Shown here: one piece after another, positions 8,145 through 17,697 of the stretch | Layout of the letters: every line of letters begins with the position of its first letter | Position numbering within the stretch: the first letter of the stretch is position 1 | Assembly: GCF_004342685.1 (NCBI RefSeq) | Contig: NZ_SMBZ01000025.1 | Coordinates: 1-50,126 of the forward strand | Origin: Sphingobacterium alimentarium | GTDB taxonomy: Bacteria; Bacteroidota; Bacteroidia; Sphingobacteriales; Sphingobacteriaceae | Direction of reading: 5' to 3' | Length of the DNA stretch: 50,126 nucleotides | Translations under genes and position numbers: made by a program | The notes under the pieces: generated by a model | Told to the model about the DNA's origin: nothing | The model's input: the letters and a program-made list of their open reading frames with translations, nothing else | Databases searched by the model: none

Positions 8145-8642
8145 CTAAAATATCAGATTTTCTTTAGATTTCAATGAAATTGGCTCAATTTCTTTTACAA
8201 GCATGATATCTGGGATGGACTTTAGGTTATCAATAAGTCTATCTAAATCCTCTGAATCGATATAATGTTTGATTAGCATGAAGTAGTCAAAATTTGCTAT
8301 TTCAGGTATTAAAACGCCATTTTCTAAACTTTTATTGTTGATGAGATAGTATTCAAATTCAAATTGATTGCAACAATATCGATACATTGGAAAGTGGTGT
8401 TTGAAATATTTTGTTTTACTTTTTTCTGTAATAACATGATAGTCTAGCTCAGACTGAGGCTTGTTTTTAATGTTGCCATTATGGTCGATAGGTGATTCTT
8501 TGCCAAACTGCAGTTTAAGTCCTGAGTGTTTATTTATAAAGTGGCATAATCTGTAATCTCTTAGCGATGAGCTAATTCCTATTAAAGTAAAGTCTAACTC
8601 TAAGTCAAAATCAAGATCTAGTTTAAAAGTTACTTTATTCAA
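8145..8642 (-). CDS. IPExxxVDY family protein, function unknown
   Basis: Small protein of a Bacteroidota family named for its motif, here IPEIANFDY (residues 112-120). The N-terminal part is rich in alternating Asp, Leu and Phe (KLDLDFDLELDFTLIGI), followed by RDYRLCHFIN, both usual for the family. It sits between pyk and acpP-fabF-rnc, the family's usual place, but its role is not known. No ATG is available upstream of this conserved part. The TTG at 8642 gives the usual family N-terminus (165 residues); an alternative TTG lies at 8678 (177 residues). The start is therefore uncertain, the family is not. Confidence 0.88.
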   Translation of the reverse strand: MNKVTFKLDLDFDLELDFTLIGISSSLRDYRLCHFINKHSGLKLQFGKESPIDHNGNIKNKPQSELDYHVITEKSKTKYFKHHFPMYRYCCNQFEFEYYLINNKSLENGVLIPEIANFDYFMLIKHYIDSEDLDRLIDNLKSIPDIMLVKEIEPISLKSKENLIF

Positions 8643-8845
8643 AATATTATGGGTGTTGATTTCAGTACGAAAATACAATAAATTAAAAAGGATTTGGAAT
8701 AAATCAACGCTGTAGTGTAAACTTTTTTTGTAATTGCCTGTTGGAATTAGTATTATTGATAATATTATTTATCCTATTTTAGAGATATTGAAAGAGCACG
8801 ATTTCAGCTTTTCTGTCTTTATTTTGAAGCTAAATGTCAAAAAGG

Positions 8846-8876
8846 TTTGATATTTGCTTAAATTTATTTTTCTTTG
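8846..8876 (+). promoter_or_regulatory. Promoter of acpP-fabF
   Basis: TTTG (8846-8849), 19 bases, then TTTCTTTG (8869-8876), one mismatch from the Bacteroidota -33/-7 pair TTG-N19-TAnnTTTG. It lies 33 bases before the acpP ATG. Confidence 0.65.
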
Positions 8877-8909
8877 CACAGATTTATTAAACAATTAAAC
8901 TATACAATC

Positions 8910-9146
8910 ATGTCAGATATCGCATCAAGAGTAAAAGCAATTATCGTTGAAAAGTTAGGTGTAGATGAAAATGAAGTAACACCAGAAGCTTCTTTCACGA
9001 ATGATTTAGGTGCAGACTCACTTGATACAGTTGAGTTGATCATGGAATTCGAAAAAGAATTTAACGTAGCAATTCCTGATGACCAAGCAGAAAACATCAG
9101 CACCGTAGGTGAAGCTGTTTCTTACTTAGAGAAAAACGTTAACTAA
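8910..9146 (+). CDS. acpP: Acyl carrier protein
   Basis: Carries growing acyl chains on a phosphopantetheine arm during fatty acid synthesis. The 78-residue acidic protein starts [18 protein letters not shown], and the arm attaches to S37 in the motif [11 protein letters not shown] longer frame begins 36 bases upstream, but MSDIASRV is the family start and the promoter fits it. fabF follows after 27 bases, so the two form an operon, as in many bacteria. Confidence 0.98.
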   Translation: MSDIASRVKAIIVEKLGVDENEVTPEASFTNDLGADSLDTVELIMEFEKEFNVAIPDDQAENISTVGEAVSYLEKNVN

Positions 9147-9173
9147 CTAATTTTATTAGGCCAAACATAATAA

Positions 9174-10427
9174 ATGGAGCTTAAGAGAGTAGTTGTAACA
9201 GGATTAGGCGCACTTACACCAATAGGTAATACAATTCCGGAGTTTTGGGAATCGTTGGTTAATGGTGTAAGTGGAGCTGCTCCTATTACGCATTTTGATG
9301 CGTCTAAATTTAAAACTCAATTTGCTTGCGAGGTGAAAGGATTTGATCCACATAATTTTATGGATCGAAAAGAAGCCCGCAAGGTAGATCCTTTTGTGCA
9401 ATATGCAATTGCTTCTACTGATGAGGCAGTGAAAGATGCAGGATTGGATTTTGATAAATTAGACCGAAATCGCATTGGGGTAATATGGGGTGCGGGTATT
9501 GGAGGATTAACAACTTTTTCCGAAGAGATTGCTTCTTATGCCAAAGGAGATGGAACACCACGTTTCAATCCTTTCTTTATTCCCAAAATGCTTATTGATA
9601 TAGCACCAGGGCATATTTCGATGCGTCATGGTTTGCGTGGGCCAAATTTTTCAGCAGTATCTGCATGTGCTTCGGCAACCAACGCTATGATTGATGCATT
9701 TACTTATATTCGTATGGGTAGAGCAGATATTATCATCACGGGTGGTTCAGAAGCTACTGTAAATGAAGCTGGAATCGGCGGTTTTAATGCCATGCATGCT
9801 TTATCGACTCGCAATGATGACCCGAAGACTGCCTCACGTCCTTTTGATAAAGATCGTGATGGTTTCGTGTCCGGTGAAGGTTCAGGAGCAATAATCTTAG
9901 AGAGCCTAGATCATGCTTTAGCACGTGGAGCTAAAATTTATGCGGAAGTAGTAGGTGGTGGTATGAGTGCAGATGCACATCATATTACAGCTTCACATCC
10001 GGACGGGCTAGGAGCCAAGCTGGCAATGACTATGGCTGTGAGAGACGCTGAGATGGACTTTGCAGATATTGATTATATCAATGTGCACGGTACTTCTACT
10101 CCGGTAGGGGATATCAGTGAGACAAAGGCTATTGTTGATTTATTTGGTGAGCACGCCTATAAATTGAATATTAGTTCTACCAAATCTATGACAGGGCACC
10201 TATTGGGAGCAGCTGGCGCAGTAGAAGCAATTGCTTCTATATTAGCTGTAAAAAATGATGTTGTCCCTCCGACAATTAATCACTTCACAGATGATCCTGA
10301 GATAGATAACAAATTGAATTTTACCTTCAATACAGCTCAAAAGCGCGTAGTAAATGCAGCCTTGAGTAATACATTTGGATTCGGTGGTCATAATGCAACT
10401 ATCGTCGTTAAAAAATATAAAGGTTAG
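9174..10427 (+). CDS. fabF: Beta-ketoacyl-ACP synthase II
   Basis: Condensing enzyme that extends acyl-ACP with malonyl-ACP. Thiolase-fold protein of 417 residues with the Cys-His-His triad in place: C165 (SACASATN), H305 (NVHGTSTP) and H342 (GHLLGAAG). The glycine-rich C-terminal NTFGFGGHNA is also present. Directly downstream of its substrate carrier acpP. A hairpin after the stop separates it from rnc, although some read-through into rnc is likely given the same orientation. Confidence 0.98.
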   Translation: MELKRVVVTGLGALTPIGNTIPEFWESLVNGVSGAAPITHFDASKFKTQFACEVKGFDPHNFMDRKEARKVDPFVQYAIASTDEAVKDAGLDFDKLDRNRIGVIWGAGIGGLTTFSEEIASYAKGDGTPRFNPFFIPKMLIDIAPGHISMRHGLRGPNFSAVSACASATNAMIDAFTYIRMGRADIIITGGSEATVNEAGIGGFNAMHALSTRNDDPKTASRPFDKDRDGFVSGEGSGAIILESLDHALARGAKIYAEVVGGGMSADAHHITASHPDGLGAKLAMTMAVRDAEMDFADIDYINVHGTSTPVGDISETKAIVDLFGEHAYKLNISSTKSMTGHLLGAAGAVEAIASILAVKNDVVPPTINHFTDDPEIDNKLNFTFNTAQKRVVNAALSNTFGFGGHNATIVVKKYKG

Positions 10428-10451
10428 TATTGAAAAATAATAAAAGAGATA

Positions 10452-10482
10452 ATAGGTAGTTTAATCACATTAAGCTACCTAT
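10452..10482 (+). terminator. Terminator or attenuator between fabF and rnc
   Basis: ATAGGTAGTTTAA (10452-10464) pairs with TTAAGCTACCTAT (10470-10482), a 13-bp stem with one T-G pair and a 5-base loop, followed by GTTGTTTTTA. It is a good intrinsic terminator 25 bases past the fabF stop. Confidence 0.8.
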
Positions 10483-10503
10483 GTTGTTTTTATAGATTGG
10501 ACG

Positions 10504-11232
10504 ATGTCTTTACAGATTTATAAGTTATACTTTTCGCGTAATAGAGCTTACTACAAAAAGCTAAAAAATATACTTGGATTTGTGCCAGGGAATGTGAAGT
10601 TGTATCAAATGGCTTTTCGTCACAAGTCTGTAGCAGTGCCAATCAAAGAAGGGGTAAAGAATAGTAATGAGCGTCTGGAGTTTTTAGGCGATGCTGTTCT
10701 CGGGTCTGTTATTGCAGAATTGTTATTTAAACTCTACCCTTACAAAGGTGAAGGTTTCTTGACAGAAATGCGTTCAAAAATAGTGTCACGTGCCAATCTG
10801 AATCAATTATCACGTAAACTGGGCTTTGATCAATTGATCCAATACGATTCGCGTATGATTTCTTATCCTACTAAGCAAGGGTCACTCTTGGGTGATGCTT
10901 TTGAAGCGGTAATTGGCGCGATCTATCTGGACAAAGGTTATATGTTCACAAAAGAATTCTTACTGACTCGAATTGTTGATCCGCATGTGGATATTGAGAC
11001 GCTCGAGATTACGGAATCCAATTTCAAAAGTCGCTTGATCGAGTGGTGCCAGCAGGAGGGTAAGGAAGTGGTGTTTAATCTCATTGAGAATCCCCAGGGC
11101 GAATCCACCAAAATGTTCAGCATTGAAGTGCTGGTAAATGGTCAGGTGTGCGGAATAGGAAGAGATTTCAATAAGAAAAGCGCCGAAAAACTGGCGGCTG
11201 AAAAAGCTTGTGAATTGCTAAGAATTATATAA
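10504..11232 (+). CDS. rnc: Ribonuclease III
   Basis: Cuts double-stranded RNA in rRNA processing and mRNA decay. The RNase III domain holds the signature [12 protein letters not shown] (E59, D63) and the second metal site [19 protein letters not shown]. The C-terminal double-stranded RNA-binding domain starts near residue 175 ([15 protein letters not shown]) and ends [16 protein letters not shown]. At 242 residues it is slightly longer than the E. coli enzyme (226) because of an N-terminal extension. The order acpP-fabF-rnc is widespread in bacteria. Confidence 0.97.
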   Translation: MSLQIYKLYFSRNRAYYKKLKNILGFVPGNVKLYQMAFRHKSVAVPIKEGVKNSNERLEFLGDAVLGSVIAELLFKLYPYKGEGFLTEMRSKIVSRANLNQLSRKLGFDQLIQYDSRMISYPTKQGSLLGDAFEAVIGAIYLDKGYMFTKEFLLTRIVDPHVDIETLEITESNFKSRLIEWCQQEGKEVVFNLIENPQGESTKMFSIEVLVNGQVCGIGRDFNKKSAEKLAAEKACELLRII

Positions 11233-11288
11233 TTCCCCTCCTCGCGATATTCTTTTCGCTGTATTTTTTCATATTCGCTTTGTTATCT

Positions 11289-11296
11289 TACCTTTG
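11289..11296 (+). promoter_or_regulatory. -7 promoter box abutting the hisS start codon
   Basis: TACCTTTG is a perfect match to TAnnTTTG. Only four bases (CAGT) separate it from the ATG at 11301, so transcription would start at or next to the A of the ATG. A weak TTT occupies the -33 position. Confidence 0.6.
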
Positions 11297-11300
11297 CAGT

Positions 11301-12680
11301 ATGGCAGCAATTAAACCATCATTAGCTAAAGGTACGCGTGATTTTTCTCCTGCCCAGATGGAGAAAAGAAATTATATCTTCAATACGCTAAAAACAGTTT
11401 TCAAAAAATTTGGGTATAACGAAATCCAAACTCCTTCGTTCGAAAATCTTTCTACTCTAACCGGGAAATATGGCGACGAAGGTGATAAATTAATCTTTAA
11501 AATTCTTAATTCGGGTGATTATTTGTCCAAAGTATCGGATGAGCAATTGTCAGCTCGCAACTCGAATAAATTAATTCCTTATATTTCTGAAAAAGCGTTG
11601 CGCTATGACCTGACCGTGCCCTTTGCGCGTTATGTAGTCATGCATCAGAATGATATCGCATTACCATTCAAACGTTTTCAAATACAACCTGTTTGGCGTG
11701 CAGATCGTCCACAGCGTGGTCGCTACCGTGAGTTTTATCAATGTGATGTTGATGTGGTTGGTTCAGAGTCTTTATTAAATGAGGCTGAGTTTATCTTGAT
11801 TTATCAACAAGCATTGCAAGCTTTGGGTCTTAAAGATTTCACCATCAAAATCAATAACCGTAAAATATTAACGGGTATAGCAGAGATTATTGGTAAGCCC
11901 GAGCTTATCGTGGATATGACCGTTGCTATTGATAAGTTGGACAAAATAGGATTAGACGGGGTAAACAAAGAACTTTTAGAAAGAGGTTTTACCACAATGG
12001 ATCTAGATATATTAAAGCCGATTATTGAACTTAAGGGCAATAATGAAGAGAAGCTTCAACAATTAAAAACTGTTTTAGCAAATTCTGAAAATGGTCTAAA
12101 AGGCATTCAAGAGATAGAAGAGGTGTTTGGGTATGTTAAAACTTTTGCAAGTGAGAATGTCTTAGATGAGTTTGTGGAAGTAGATATTACATTGGCTCGC
12201 GGTCTGAACTATTATACGGGATGTATATTTGAAGTGAAGACGAATGAAGTTGCAATGGGCAGTATCGGTGGCGGTGGTCGCTATGATGATTTGACAGGTA
12301 TGTTTGGATTGAAAGGTCTGACGGGTGTAGGGGTTTCTTTTGGTGCTGATCGTATTTATGATGTACTGGAGGAATTGAATTTATATCCCGCATCCAATTC
12401 TACAAGCACTAAAGTATTGATTATCAATTTTGATAAATCCATAGAAGGCTACTCCTTACCGTTGTTGGCTGAATTACGAAATGCAGGCATAGCTGCTGAA
12501 TTATATCCAACAGCCGCTAAACTGAAAAAACAAATGAGTTATGCGGACGCCAAACAGATTCCTTTTGTGTTGTTGGTCGGAGATGAGGAAAAAGAAACTG
12601 GTCTGTTGAGTCTGAAAAATATGGATTCGGGCGAACAGATTAAAGTAGATAGGCAACAGCTTATTCAATATTTTAGTTAA
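11301..12680 (+). CDS. hisS: Histidyl-tRNA synthetase
   Basis: Class II synthetase charging tRNA-His. The start [17 protein letters not shown] is the family form; a longer frame begins 7 codons upstream but overlaps the promoter. Motif 2 appears as [14 protein letters not shown], the histidine-binding loop as [10 protein letters not shown], and motif 3 in GGGGRYDDL. The C-terminal anticodon-binding domain begins near residue 370 (KVLIINFD). At 459 residues it is a normal length. Probably a one-gene unit with little or no mRNA leader. Confidence 0.97.
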   Translation: MAAIKPSLAKGTRDFSPAQMEKRNYIFNTLKTVFKKFGYNEIQTPSFENLSTLTGKYGDEGDKLIFKILNSGDYLSKVSDEQLSARNSNKLIPYISEKALRYDLTVPFARYVVMHQNDIALPFKRFQIQPVWRADRPQRGRYREFYQCDVDVVGSESLLNEAEFILIYQQALQALGLKDFTIKINNRKILTGIAEIIGKPELIVDMTVAIDKLDKIGLDGVNKELLERGFTTMDLDILKPIIELKGNNEEKLQQLKTVLANSENGLKGIQEIEEVFGYVKTFASENVLDEFVEVDITLARGLNYYTGCIFEVKTNEVAMGSIGGGGRYDDLTGMFGLKGLTGVGVSFGADRIYDVLEELNLYPASNSTSTKVLIINFDKSIEGYSLPLLAELRNAGIAAELYPTAAKLKKQMSYADAKQIPFVLLVGDEEKETGLLSLKNMDSGEQIKVDRQQLIQYFS

Positions 12681-12798
12681 TCTGACGAACTAGGTAATCC
12701 TAAGGTATTCGCATTAGTGAATATTATTTTTTATCCATTTATGACAAAAATTACTTAATTCAAAGACTAAAAGTGTCATAAGTTTCGATATAAATTGT

Positions 12799-12806
12799 TA
12801 GATTTG
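12799..12806 (+). promoter_or_regulatory. Candidate -7 box of pdhA
   Basis: TAGATTTG matches TAnnTTTG and leaves a leader of about 28 bases before the ATG at 12838. No TTG at the usual -33 spacing. Confidence 0.45.
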
Positions 12807-12837
12807 TAATCGGTTAAGTAAGAAACAATACTTTAAA

Positions 12838-13833
12838 ATGAGTTCAACACCTATAACAAAAGAAACATATCTAGAGTGGTATAAATCTATGCTGCTCATG
12901 CGTAAATTTGAAGAGAAAGCAGGTCAACTTTATGGACAGCAAAAAATCCGTGGATTTTGTCACTTGTATATCGGTCAAGAGGCAGTAGTAGCAGGTACAG
13001 TATCCGCTACTCGACCAGAAGATACATTCATCACATCATATAGAGATCACGCTCAGGCTTTGGCTAAAGGTGTGTCTGCAAATGCGTGTATGGCTGAACT
13101 TTATGGTAAAGCAACTGGTTGTTCGAAAGGTAAAGGTGGATCTATGCACTTTTTCTCTAAAGAGCATGGTATGATGGGTGGTCACGGTATCGTGGGTGGT
13201 CAGATTCCATTGGGAGCTGGTTTGGCTTTTGCTGAGAAATACAAAGGTACTGATAACGTAAACGTATGTTTCATGGGCGACGGAGCCGTACGTCAAGGAG
13301 CCTTGAATGAGACATTCAATATGGCGATGCTATGGAAACTACCTGTGATTTTTGTTTGTGAAAACAATGGATATGCAATGGGTACTTCTGTACAGCGTAC
13401 GACCAATATGATGGATATTTATAAAATCGGTTTAGGTTTTGATATGCCATGTGCACCAGTAGACGGTATGGATCCTGTTGCTGTACATAATGCGATGGAC
13501 GAAGCTGTTCAACGTGCACGTGCAGGTGAAGGTCCTACATTCTTAGAGATTCGTACTTACCGTTACAAAGGTCACTCTATGTCCGATCCTGCTAAATACC
13601 GTACTAAAGAAGAATTAGAAGAGTATAAAGGTAGAGATCCATTGATGACGATTAAAGCTGCTATTCTTGAAAACCAATATGCTGATGAAGCTTGGTTTAA
13701 GGATGTAGAAGCAGAGGTGAAAAAAGTAGTAGAGGATTCAGTAAAATTTGCGGAAGAATCTCCTTATCCTTCAGTGGATGAATTGTACAAAGACATATAC
13801 GTACAAGAAGACTATCCATTTGTAATGGATTAA
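12838..13833 (+). CDS. pdhA: Pyruvate dehydrogenase E1 component, alpha subunit
   Basis: Thiamine-diphosphate-dependent subunit that decarboxylates pyruvate in the pyruvate dehydrogenase complex, in the cytosol. The 331 residues carry the ThDP and Mg signature from GDGA (G147-D148-G149) to ENN (N176-N177), and the regulatory-loop region RYKGHSMSDP. E1 is of the alpha2-beta2 type, so a beta subunit is needed, yet none lies here; pdhB must be elsewhere, as is usual in Bacteroidota as far as I recall. The E2 gene follows 46 bases later on the same strand. Confidence 0.96.
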   Translation: MSSTPITKETYLEWYKSMLLMRKFEEKAGQLYGQQKIRGFCHLYIGQEAVVAGTVSATRPEDTFITSYRDHAQALAKGVSANACMAELYGKATGCSKGKGGSMHFFSKEHGMMGGHGIVGGQIPLGAGLAFAEKYKGTDNVNVCFMGDGAVRQGALNETFNMAMLWKLPVIFVCENNGYAMGTSVQRTTNMMDIYKIGLGFDMPCAPVDGMDPVAVHNAMDEAVQRARAGEGPTFLEIRTYRYKGHSMSDPAKYRTKEELEEYKGRDPLMTIKAAILENQYADEAWFKDVEAEVKKVVEDSVKFAEESPYPSVDELYKDIYVQEDYPFVMD

Positions 13834-13879
13834 TACACATTGTTAAGGTTTTTATAAAAGATATAATCTACTATAATAC

Positions 13880-15508
13880 ATGGCTGAAGTAGTAAAAATG
13901 CCTAAAATGAGCGACACGATGACCGAAGGGGTGATCGCTAAATGGCACAAGAAAGTTGGTGATAAAGTTAATTCTGGAGACCTTTTAGCAGAGGTAGAGA
14001 CAGATAAAGCGACAATGGATTTTGAATCTTATCAAGATGGTACATTGTTATATATTGGCCCCAAAGAAGGTGAAGCAGTTCCTGTGGATGCTGTTATCGC
14101 TGTGTTGGGTGAAGAAGGTGAAGATTTCCAAGCTTTATTAAGCGGAGGAGATGCAGCCCCAGCAAAGGAAGAAGAAAAAACAGAAGCTAAAGCGGAAGAA
14201 GCTGCAGCACCTGCATCTTCTGATTCTACTGTTACAGCAGAAGATTTAGGTGTGACAGTAATCACAATGCCTTTGTTAAGTGATACCATGAAAGAAGGTG
14301 TGATTGCACAATGGAACTTCAAAGTAGGAGATACAATCAAATCTGATGACGCTATTGCAGACGTAGAGACGGATAAAGCGACAATGGAAGTGACTGCTTA
14401 TGCAGATGGTACGCTGTTGTATGTAGGTCTTGAAGCTGGTGAAGCGGCTAAAGTGAATGATATCATCGCTATCGTTGGTCCAGAAGGTACGGATGTAACA
14501 CCGTTATTAAATCAACCTGCTGCTGCTCCCAAAGCTGAAGCAAAATCGGAAGAAAAAGCACCTGAAGCATCTACTACTTCTGCTCCAGCTGTGACAACTA
14601 CAACATCATCATCAGATGATTCACGCGTAAAAGCTTCTCCATTGGCACGCAAAATTGCTAAAGAGAAAGGTATCAACTTGAATGATGTAAAAGGTTCTGC
14701 TGATGGCGGACGCATCGTGAAAAAAGATGTAGAAAGCTTTGTTCCTGCAGCGAAAACATCAGCTGCTCCAGCGCAAGAAGCAAAAGCTGAAACCAAAACT
14801 ATTAGCTTACCAACTTTTGTTGGCGAGGAAAAATATACAGAGTCGAATGTTTCGCAAATGCGTAAAACAATCGCTCGTCGTTTGGGTGAGTCGTTATTCA
14901 CAGCTCCTCACTTCTATTTGACAGTAAGTATCGATATGGATAATGCTATTGCAGCGCGCACTCAAATCAACGAGGTAGCTCCAGTGAAAGTATCATTCAA
15001 TGATATGGTAATCAAAGCTGTGGCGGTGGCTTTGAAACAACACCCTGCTGTAAACTCTTCATGGCAAGGTGATAAAATCAGATTCAACCAACATACAAAC
15101 ATTGGTGTTGCTATGGCAGTTGAAGATGGTTTGTTAGTACCTGTTGTTCGTTTTGCAGATGGTAAGACATTATCACATATCTCGGCAGAGGTTAAAGATT
15201 TCGCAGGTAAAGCTAAATCTAAAAAATTAACTCCAGCTGATTGGGAAGGATCGACTTTCACAGTCTCTAACTTAGGTATGTTTGGTATTGATGAATTTAC
15301 ATCGATTATCAACTCACCGGATGGAGCTATCTTGTCAGTAGGTGCTATCCAACAGATCCCTGTAGTGAAAAATGGTGCAGTAGTACCAGGTAATGTAATG
15401 AAATTGACTTTAGGTTGTGACCACCGTGTTGTGGATGGTGCTACAGGAGCTCAATTCTTGCAAACATTAAAAGGTTTATTAGAAGCTCCAATCCGTTTAC
15501 TTGCGTAA
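13880..15508 (+). CDS. pdhC: Dihydrolipoamide acetyltransferase E2 with two lipoyl domains
   Basis: Core of the pyruvate dehydrogenase complex; passes the acetyl group from E1 to CoA through swinging lipoyl arms. Domains in order: lipoyl 1 (1-80, K43 in ETDKATM), Ala/Glu/Lys linker, lipoyl 2 (about 126-205, K166 in ETDKATM), Ala/Pro/Thr linker, E3/E1-binding domain (about 251-288, ASPLARKIAKEKGINL), another linker, and the catalytic domain (about 315-542) with H515 and D519 in HRVVDG. The two lipoyl domains differ enough to be an old duplication. Starts MAEVVKMPKMSDTM. It ends at a strong terminator. Confidence 0.97.
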   Translation: MAEVVKMPKMSDTMTEGVIAKWHKKVGDKVNSGDLLAEVETDKATMDFESYQDGTLLYIGPKEGEAVPVDAVIAVLGEEGEDFQALLSGGDAAPAKEEEKTEAKAEEAAAPASSDSTVTAEDLGVTVITMPLLSDTMKEGVIAQWNFKVGDTIKSDDAIADVETDKATMEVTAYADGTLLYVGLEAGEAAKVNDIIAIVGPEGTDVTPLLNQPAAAPKAEAKSEEKAPEASTTSAPAVTTTTSSSDDSRVKASPLARKIAKEKGINLNDVKGSADGGRIVKKDVESFVPAAKTSAAPAQEAKAETKTISLPTFVGEEKYTESNVSQMRKTIARRLGESLFTAPHFYLTVSIDMDNAIAARTQINEVAPVKVSFNDMVIKAVAVALKQHPAVNSSWQGDKIRFNQHTNIGVAMAVEDGLLVPVVRFADGKTLSHISAEVKDFAGKAKSKKLTPADWEGSTFTVSNLGMFGIDEFTSIINSPDGAILSVGAIQQIPVVKNGAVVPGNVMKLTLGCDHRVVDGATGAQFLQTLKGLLEAPIRLLA

Positions 15509-15533
15509 AAAGATTGTTTCTTATCATAATTTG

Positions 15534-15560
15534 AAGCCACTTTACAAAATAAAGTGGCTT
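15534..15560 (+). terminator. Terminator of pdhA-pdhC
   Basis: AAGCCACTTTA (15534-15544) and TAAAGTGGCTT (15550-15560) form a perfect 11-bp stem with a CAAAA loop, followed by TATTTTT. Confidence 0.92.
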
Positions 15561-15624
15561 TATTTTTGGTTTTTCTTTTAGAAACCATTTATATTTATTT
15601 GAATTCAAAAATCGAATCAGTAGC

Positions 15625-16812
15625 GTGAATAGTTTAGTAAGGTTAATAGCATTTTTTGTCCTCAGCACATTTATTATTTCTTGTAAGTCCGAAGCCAAGA
15701 AAAAAGAAGAAGTTTTACAGAAGCAGTCCGAATTGGACAGCATAGCGTTGATATATGATCCGCAAAATGTTGATCCGCGAGTAGATGAATTTATGCAGAA
15801 ACTGCATAAACGTTCAGGTTTCAATGGAAATGTGCTCATCGCCAAAAAAGGTAAAATAATTTATCAGAACTCTTTTGGATGGGCTGATTATCTTCATAAA
15901 GACAGCCTTCATATCGACTCTAAGTTCGAATTAGCATCTGTCTCAAAACCAATGACCGCTTTAGCTGTATTACAATTAATTGATCAGGGTAAAATACAGA
16001 TAGATCAACTTGTGTCAGATTTTTTTCCAGGTTTTCCTTATGAAGGAGTAACTGTTAGACAATTACTAACCCATCGTAGTGGGATGCCCAACTATGTATA
16101 CTTTGTCGATAAAATTTGGTCGGACCGTAAGAAAGGCATGTCTAACCTAGACGCTATCAATCTATTAATAGAACATAAGCCCGCGCGCTATGGTAAGCCT
16201 GACGGACGCTTTCACTATAACAACTCTAATTATATGATGTTGGGAGCTATCATTGAAAAGGTTTCCGGGCAAGATTTTGATTCCTATATGCAAGAGTATG
16301 TTTTCAAGCCTGCTGGAATGAAAAATACAGCGGCCCTTTCTCGGGTGAAGTATGATAAAATTCCGACTGATGTTATAGGTCATGATCGCGTTTGGCGCAG
16401 ATCGGTGGTTCAAGATTATCTCGATGGGCCATTAGGAGATAAAGGGATTTACAGTACTGTAAGAGATATGTATTTGCTTGATAAGGCTTTGAAGGAAGGG
16501 CGCCTATTAAACCAAGCATTACTCGATTCTGCTTATATGCCAAGATCGGACGCTAAGCGGGGTGTGTTTAGTTACGGGTACGGCTGGAGAATGTTTACTT
16601 CTGGAAATGAAAAAATTGTTTATCATACCGGTTGGTGGCATGGTTTTAAGAATTTATATGTACGAGACCTCACTAATGATGTGACTATTGTTCTATTGTC
16701 AAATATGGTAAATGGCAGCATTAATCAACTTGACGAGTTGTATAAAATATTAGAAATGCCTATCTTAAGGCAAAATGCATATGACTCCAACGGAGGATTT
16801 GTTGAACATTAA
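15625..16812 (+). CDS. Lipoprotein serine hydrolase, beta-lactamase (class C) family
   Basis: Penicillin-binding-protein-like serine hydrolase anchored in a membrane. The signal peptide ends in lipobox I17-I18-S19-C20. The catalytic serine and lysine are S105 and K108 (SVSK), the second motif is Y198-N-N (HYNNSNYMMLG), and the third is H334-T-G (YHTGWWHGF). All three active-site motifs of the AmpC/EstB-like family are thus present. The substrate may be a peptide, ester or beta-lactam and cannot be told from sequence. The start is a GTG at 15625, chosen because it yields a full signal peptide. The CoA-binding gene follows after 20 bases, probably on the same transcript. Confidence 0.9.
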   Translation: MNSLVRLIAFFVLSTFIISCKSEAKKKEEVLQKQSELDSIALIYDPQNVDPRVDEFMQKLHKRSGFNGNVLIAKKGKIIYQNSFGWADYLHKDSLHIDSKFELASVSKPMTALAVLQLIDQGKIQIDQLVSDFFPGFPYEGVTVRQLLTHRSGMPNYVYFVDKIWSDRKKGMSNLDAINLLIEHKPARYGKPDGRFHYNNSNYMMLGAIIEKVSGQDFDSYMQEYVFKPAGMKNTAALSRVKYDKIPTDVIGHDRVWRRSVVQDYLDGPLGDKGIYSTVRDMYLLDKALKEGRLLNQALLDSAYMPRSDAKRGVFSYGYGWRMFTSGNEKIVYHTGWWHGFKNLYVRDLTNDVTIVLLSNMVNGSINQLDELYKILEMPILRQNAYDSNGGFVEH

Positions 16813-16832
16813 TATTATAAATTTAAAAGTAT

Positions 16833-17192
16833 ATGAAAAAGACATTGATATTAGGTGCAAGCACGAATTCAGCGCGATATTCCTATTTGGTTGCCAACAA
16901 ATTAGTAAGAAAAGGTTATCCCATTGTCAATGTCGGGCGTAAAGTAGGTGAGGTGGCTGGTGTTGCTATTGAGCCTGCTGAGAAGATTCACACGGACATT
17001 GACACCATTACATTATACGTTGGACCAAAGAATCAAGAACCGTACTATGATTATATTTTGAATACAAAACCTAAGCGCGTCATCTTCAATCCAGGCTCCG
17101 AGAACGCAGAATTGGCTGCCAAACTGAGGGCTGAGGGAATCGAGCCGGTAGAAGCTTGTACTTTAGTAATGCTTAATACGGGGCAGTATTAA
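16833..17192 (+). CDS. CoA-binding domain protein
   Basis: Single Rossmann-type domain of the CoA_binding_2 group (YccU-like), 119 residues. The nucleotide loop is at the start (LILGASTNSARYSY), followed by GYPIVNVGRK, a middle part ITLYVGPKNQEPYYDYI, and the family end VIFNPGSEN...EGIEPVEACTLVML. These proteins bind coenzyme A in vitro, but their physiological role is not settled. It lies 20 bases after the serine hydrolase gene. The link between the two is positional only. Confidence 0.88.
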   Translation: MKKTLILGASTNSARYSYLVANKLVRKGYPIVNVGRKVGEVAGVAIEPAEKIHTDIDTITLYVGPKNQEPYYDYILNTKPKRVIFNPGSENAELAAKLRAEGIEPVEACTLVMLNTGQY

Positions 17193-17589
17193 TTATTGTC
17201 GAGAAGGCATTGGTGTGCCAATAAATTTTCATCTAATAATAATAGCTAAAGGAGATAATTTATATTATCTCATTTAAGTTTCTGGTCAAGAAAATAAATT
17301 AAAATTATTTTTTTTATATAATTTAAAAGGTTGTTTTTCTACTTCTTTAAATGTCTGCTACATCACGTTTAGAGTCGCATCTCTATAAATTATATCCTAC
17401 AATCTCGATACTTAAATCTTCTCATTAATTGCTGAAGTCTGTTTAATCTGTATAGATATAATAAGATTTTGGTATCACACAATTGTTTAATAGATGGGAA
17501 TGTAAAACCTTGAAGTAAAACTAAATCATAAGTATAGTACAAAAATTCATAATCTTTTTAGAAAATCTTAAAAAATAATGTCTTAATTA
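17193..17589. other. AT-rich gap before the ribosomal protein block
   Basis: About 400 bases with no gene on either strand that I can support. The stretch is AT-rich with long T and A runs near 17300. No hairpin terminator is obvious after the CoA-binding gene. Confidence 0.5.
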
Positions 17590-17620
17590 TTTGATAGTTA
17601 TAAAAATCTTTGTACTTTTG
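17590..17620 (+). promoter_or_regulatory. Promoter of the rplC-led ribosomal protein operon
   Basis: TTTG (17590-17593), a 19-base spacer and TACTTTTG (17613-17620), an exact Bacteroidota -33/-7 pair. Transcription would start near 17625, giving a leader of about 73 bases before rplC. Confidence 0.88.
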
Positions 17621-17651
17621 CAGTCCCTTATTGGGGAAAGTATGTCTTGAG

Positions 17652-17669
17652 CGAAGCCCTACTGCTTCG
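17652..17669 (+). promoter_or_regulatory. Leader hairpin before rplC
   Basis: CGAAGC (17652-17657) pairs with GCTTCG (17664-17669) around a 6-base loop. A shorter CCC/GGG hairpin lies just before it near 17625-17635. The position in the 5' leader of a ribosomal protein operon suggests feedback control, but no known ligand motif is recognisable. Confidence 0.45.
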
Positions 17670-17697
17670 ATGGACTTTAATTAATTTAATTTATAAC

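Noticed and set aside
12706..12723. Weak hairpin TATTC/GAATA after hisS followed by T's
   Set aside because: Only five A-T-rich pairs; not convincing as a terminator although the position is right.
14032..14901. Two minus-strand open frames of 102 and 129 codons inside the E2 gene
   Set aside because: They arise from the Ala/Glu/Pro-rich linkers of pdhC read backwards.
15441..15845. 134-codon minus-strand frame spanning the pdhC end and the hydrolase start
   Set aside because: It crosses a perfect terminator and the coding starts of two real genes; no family features.
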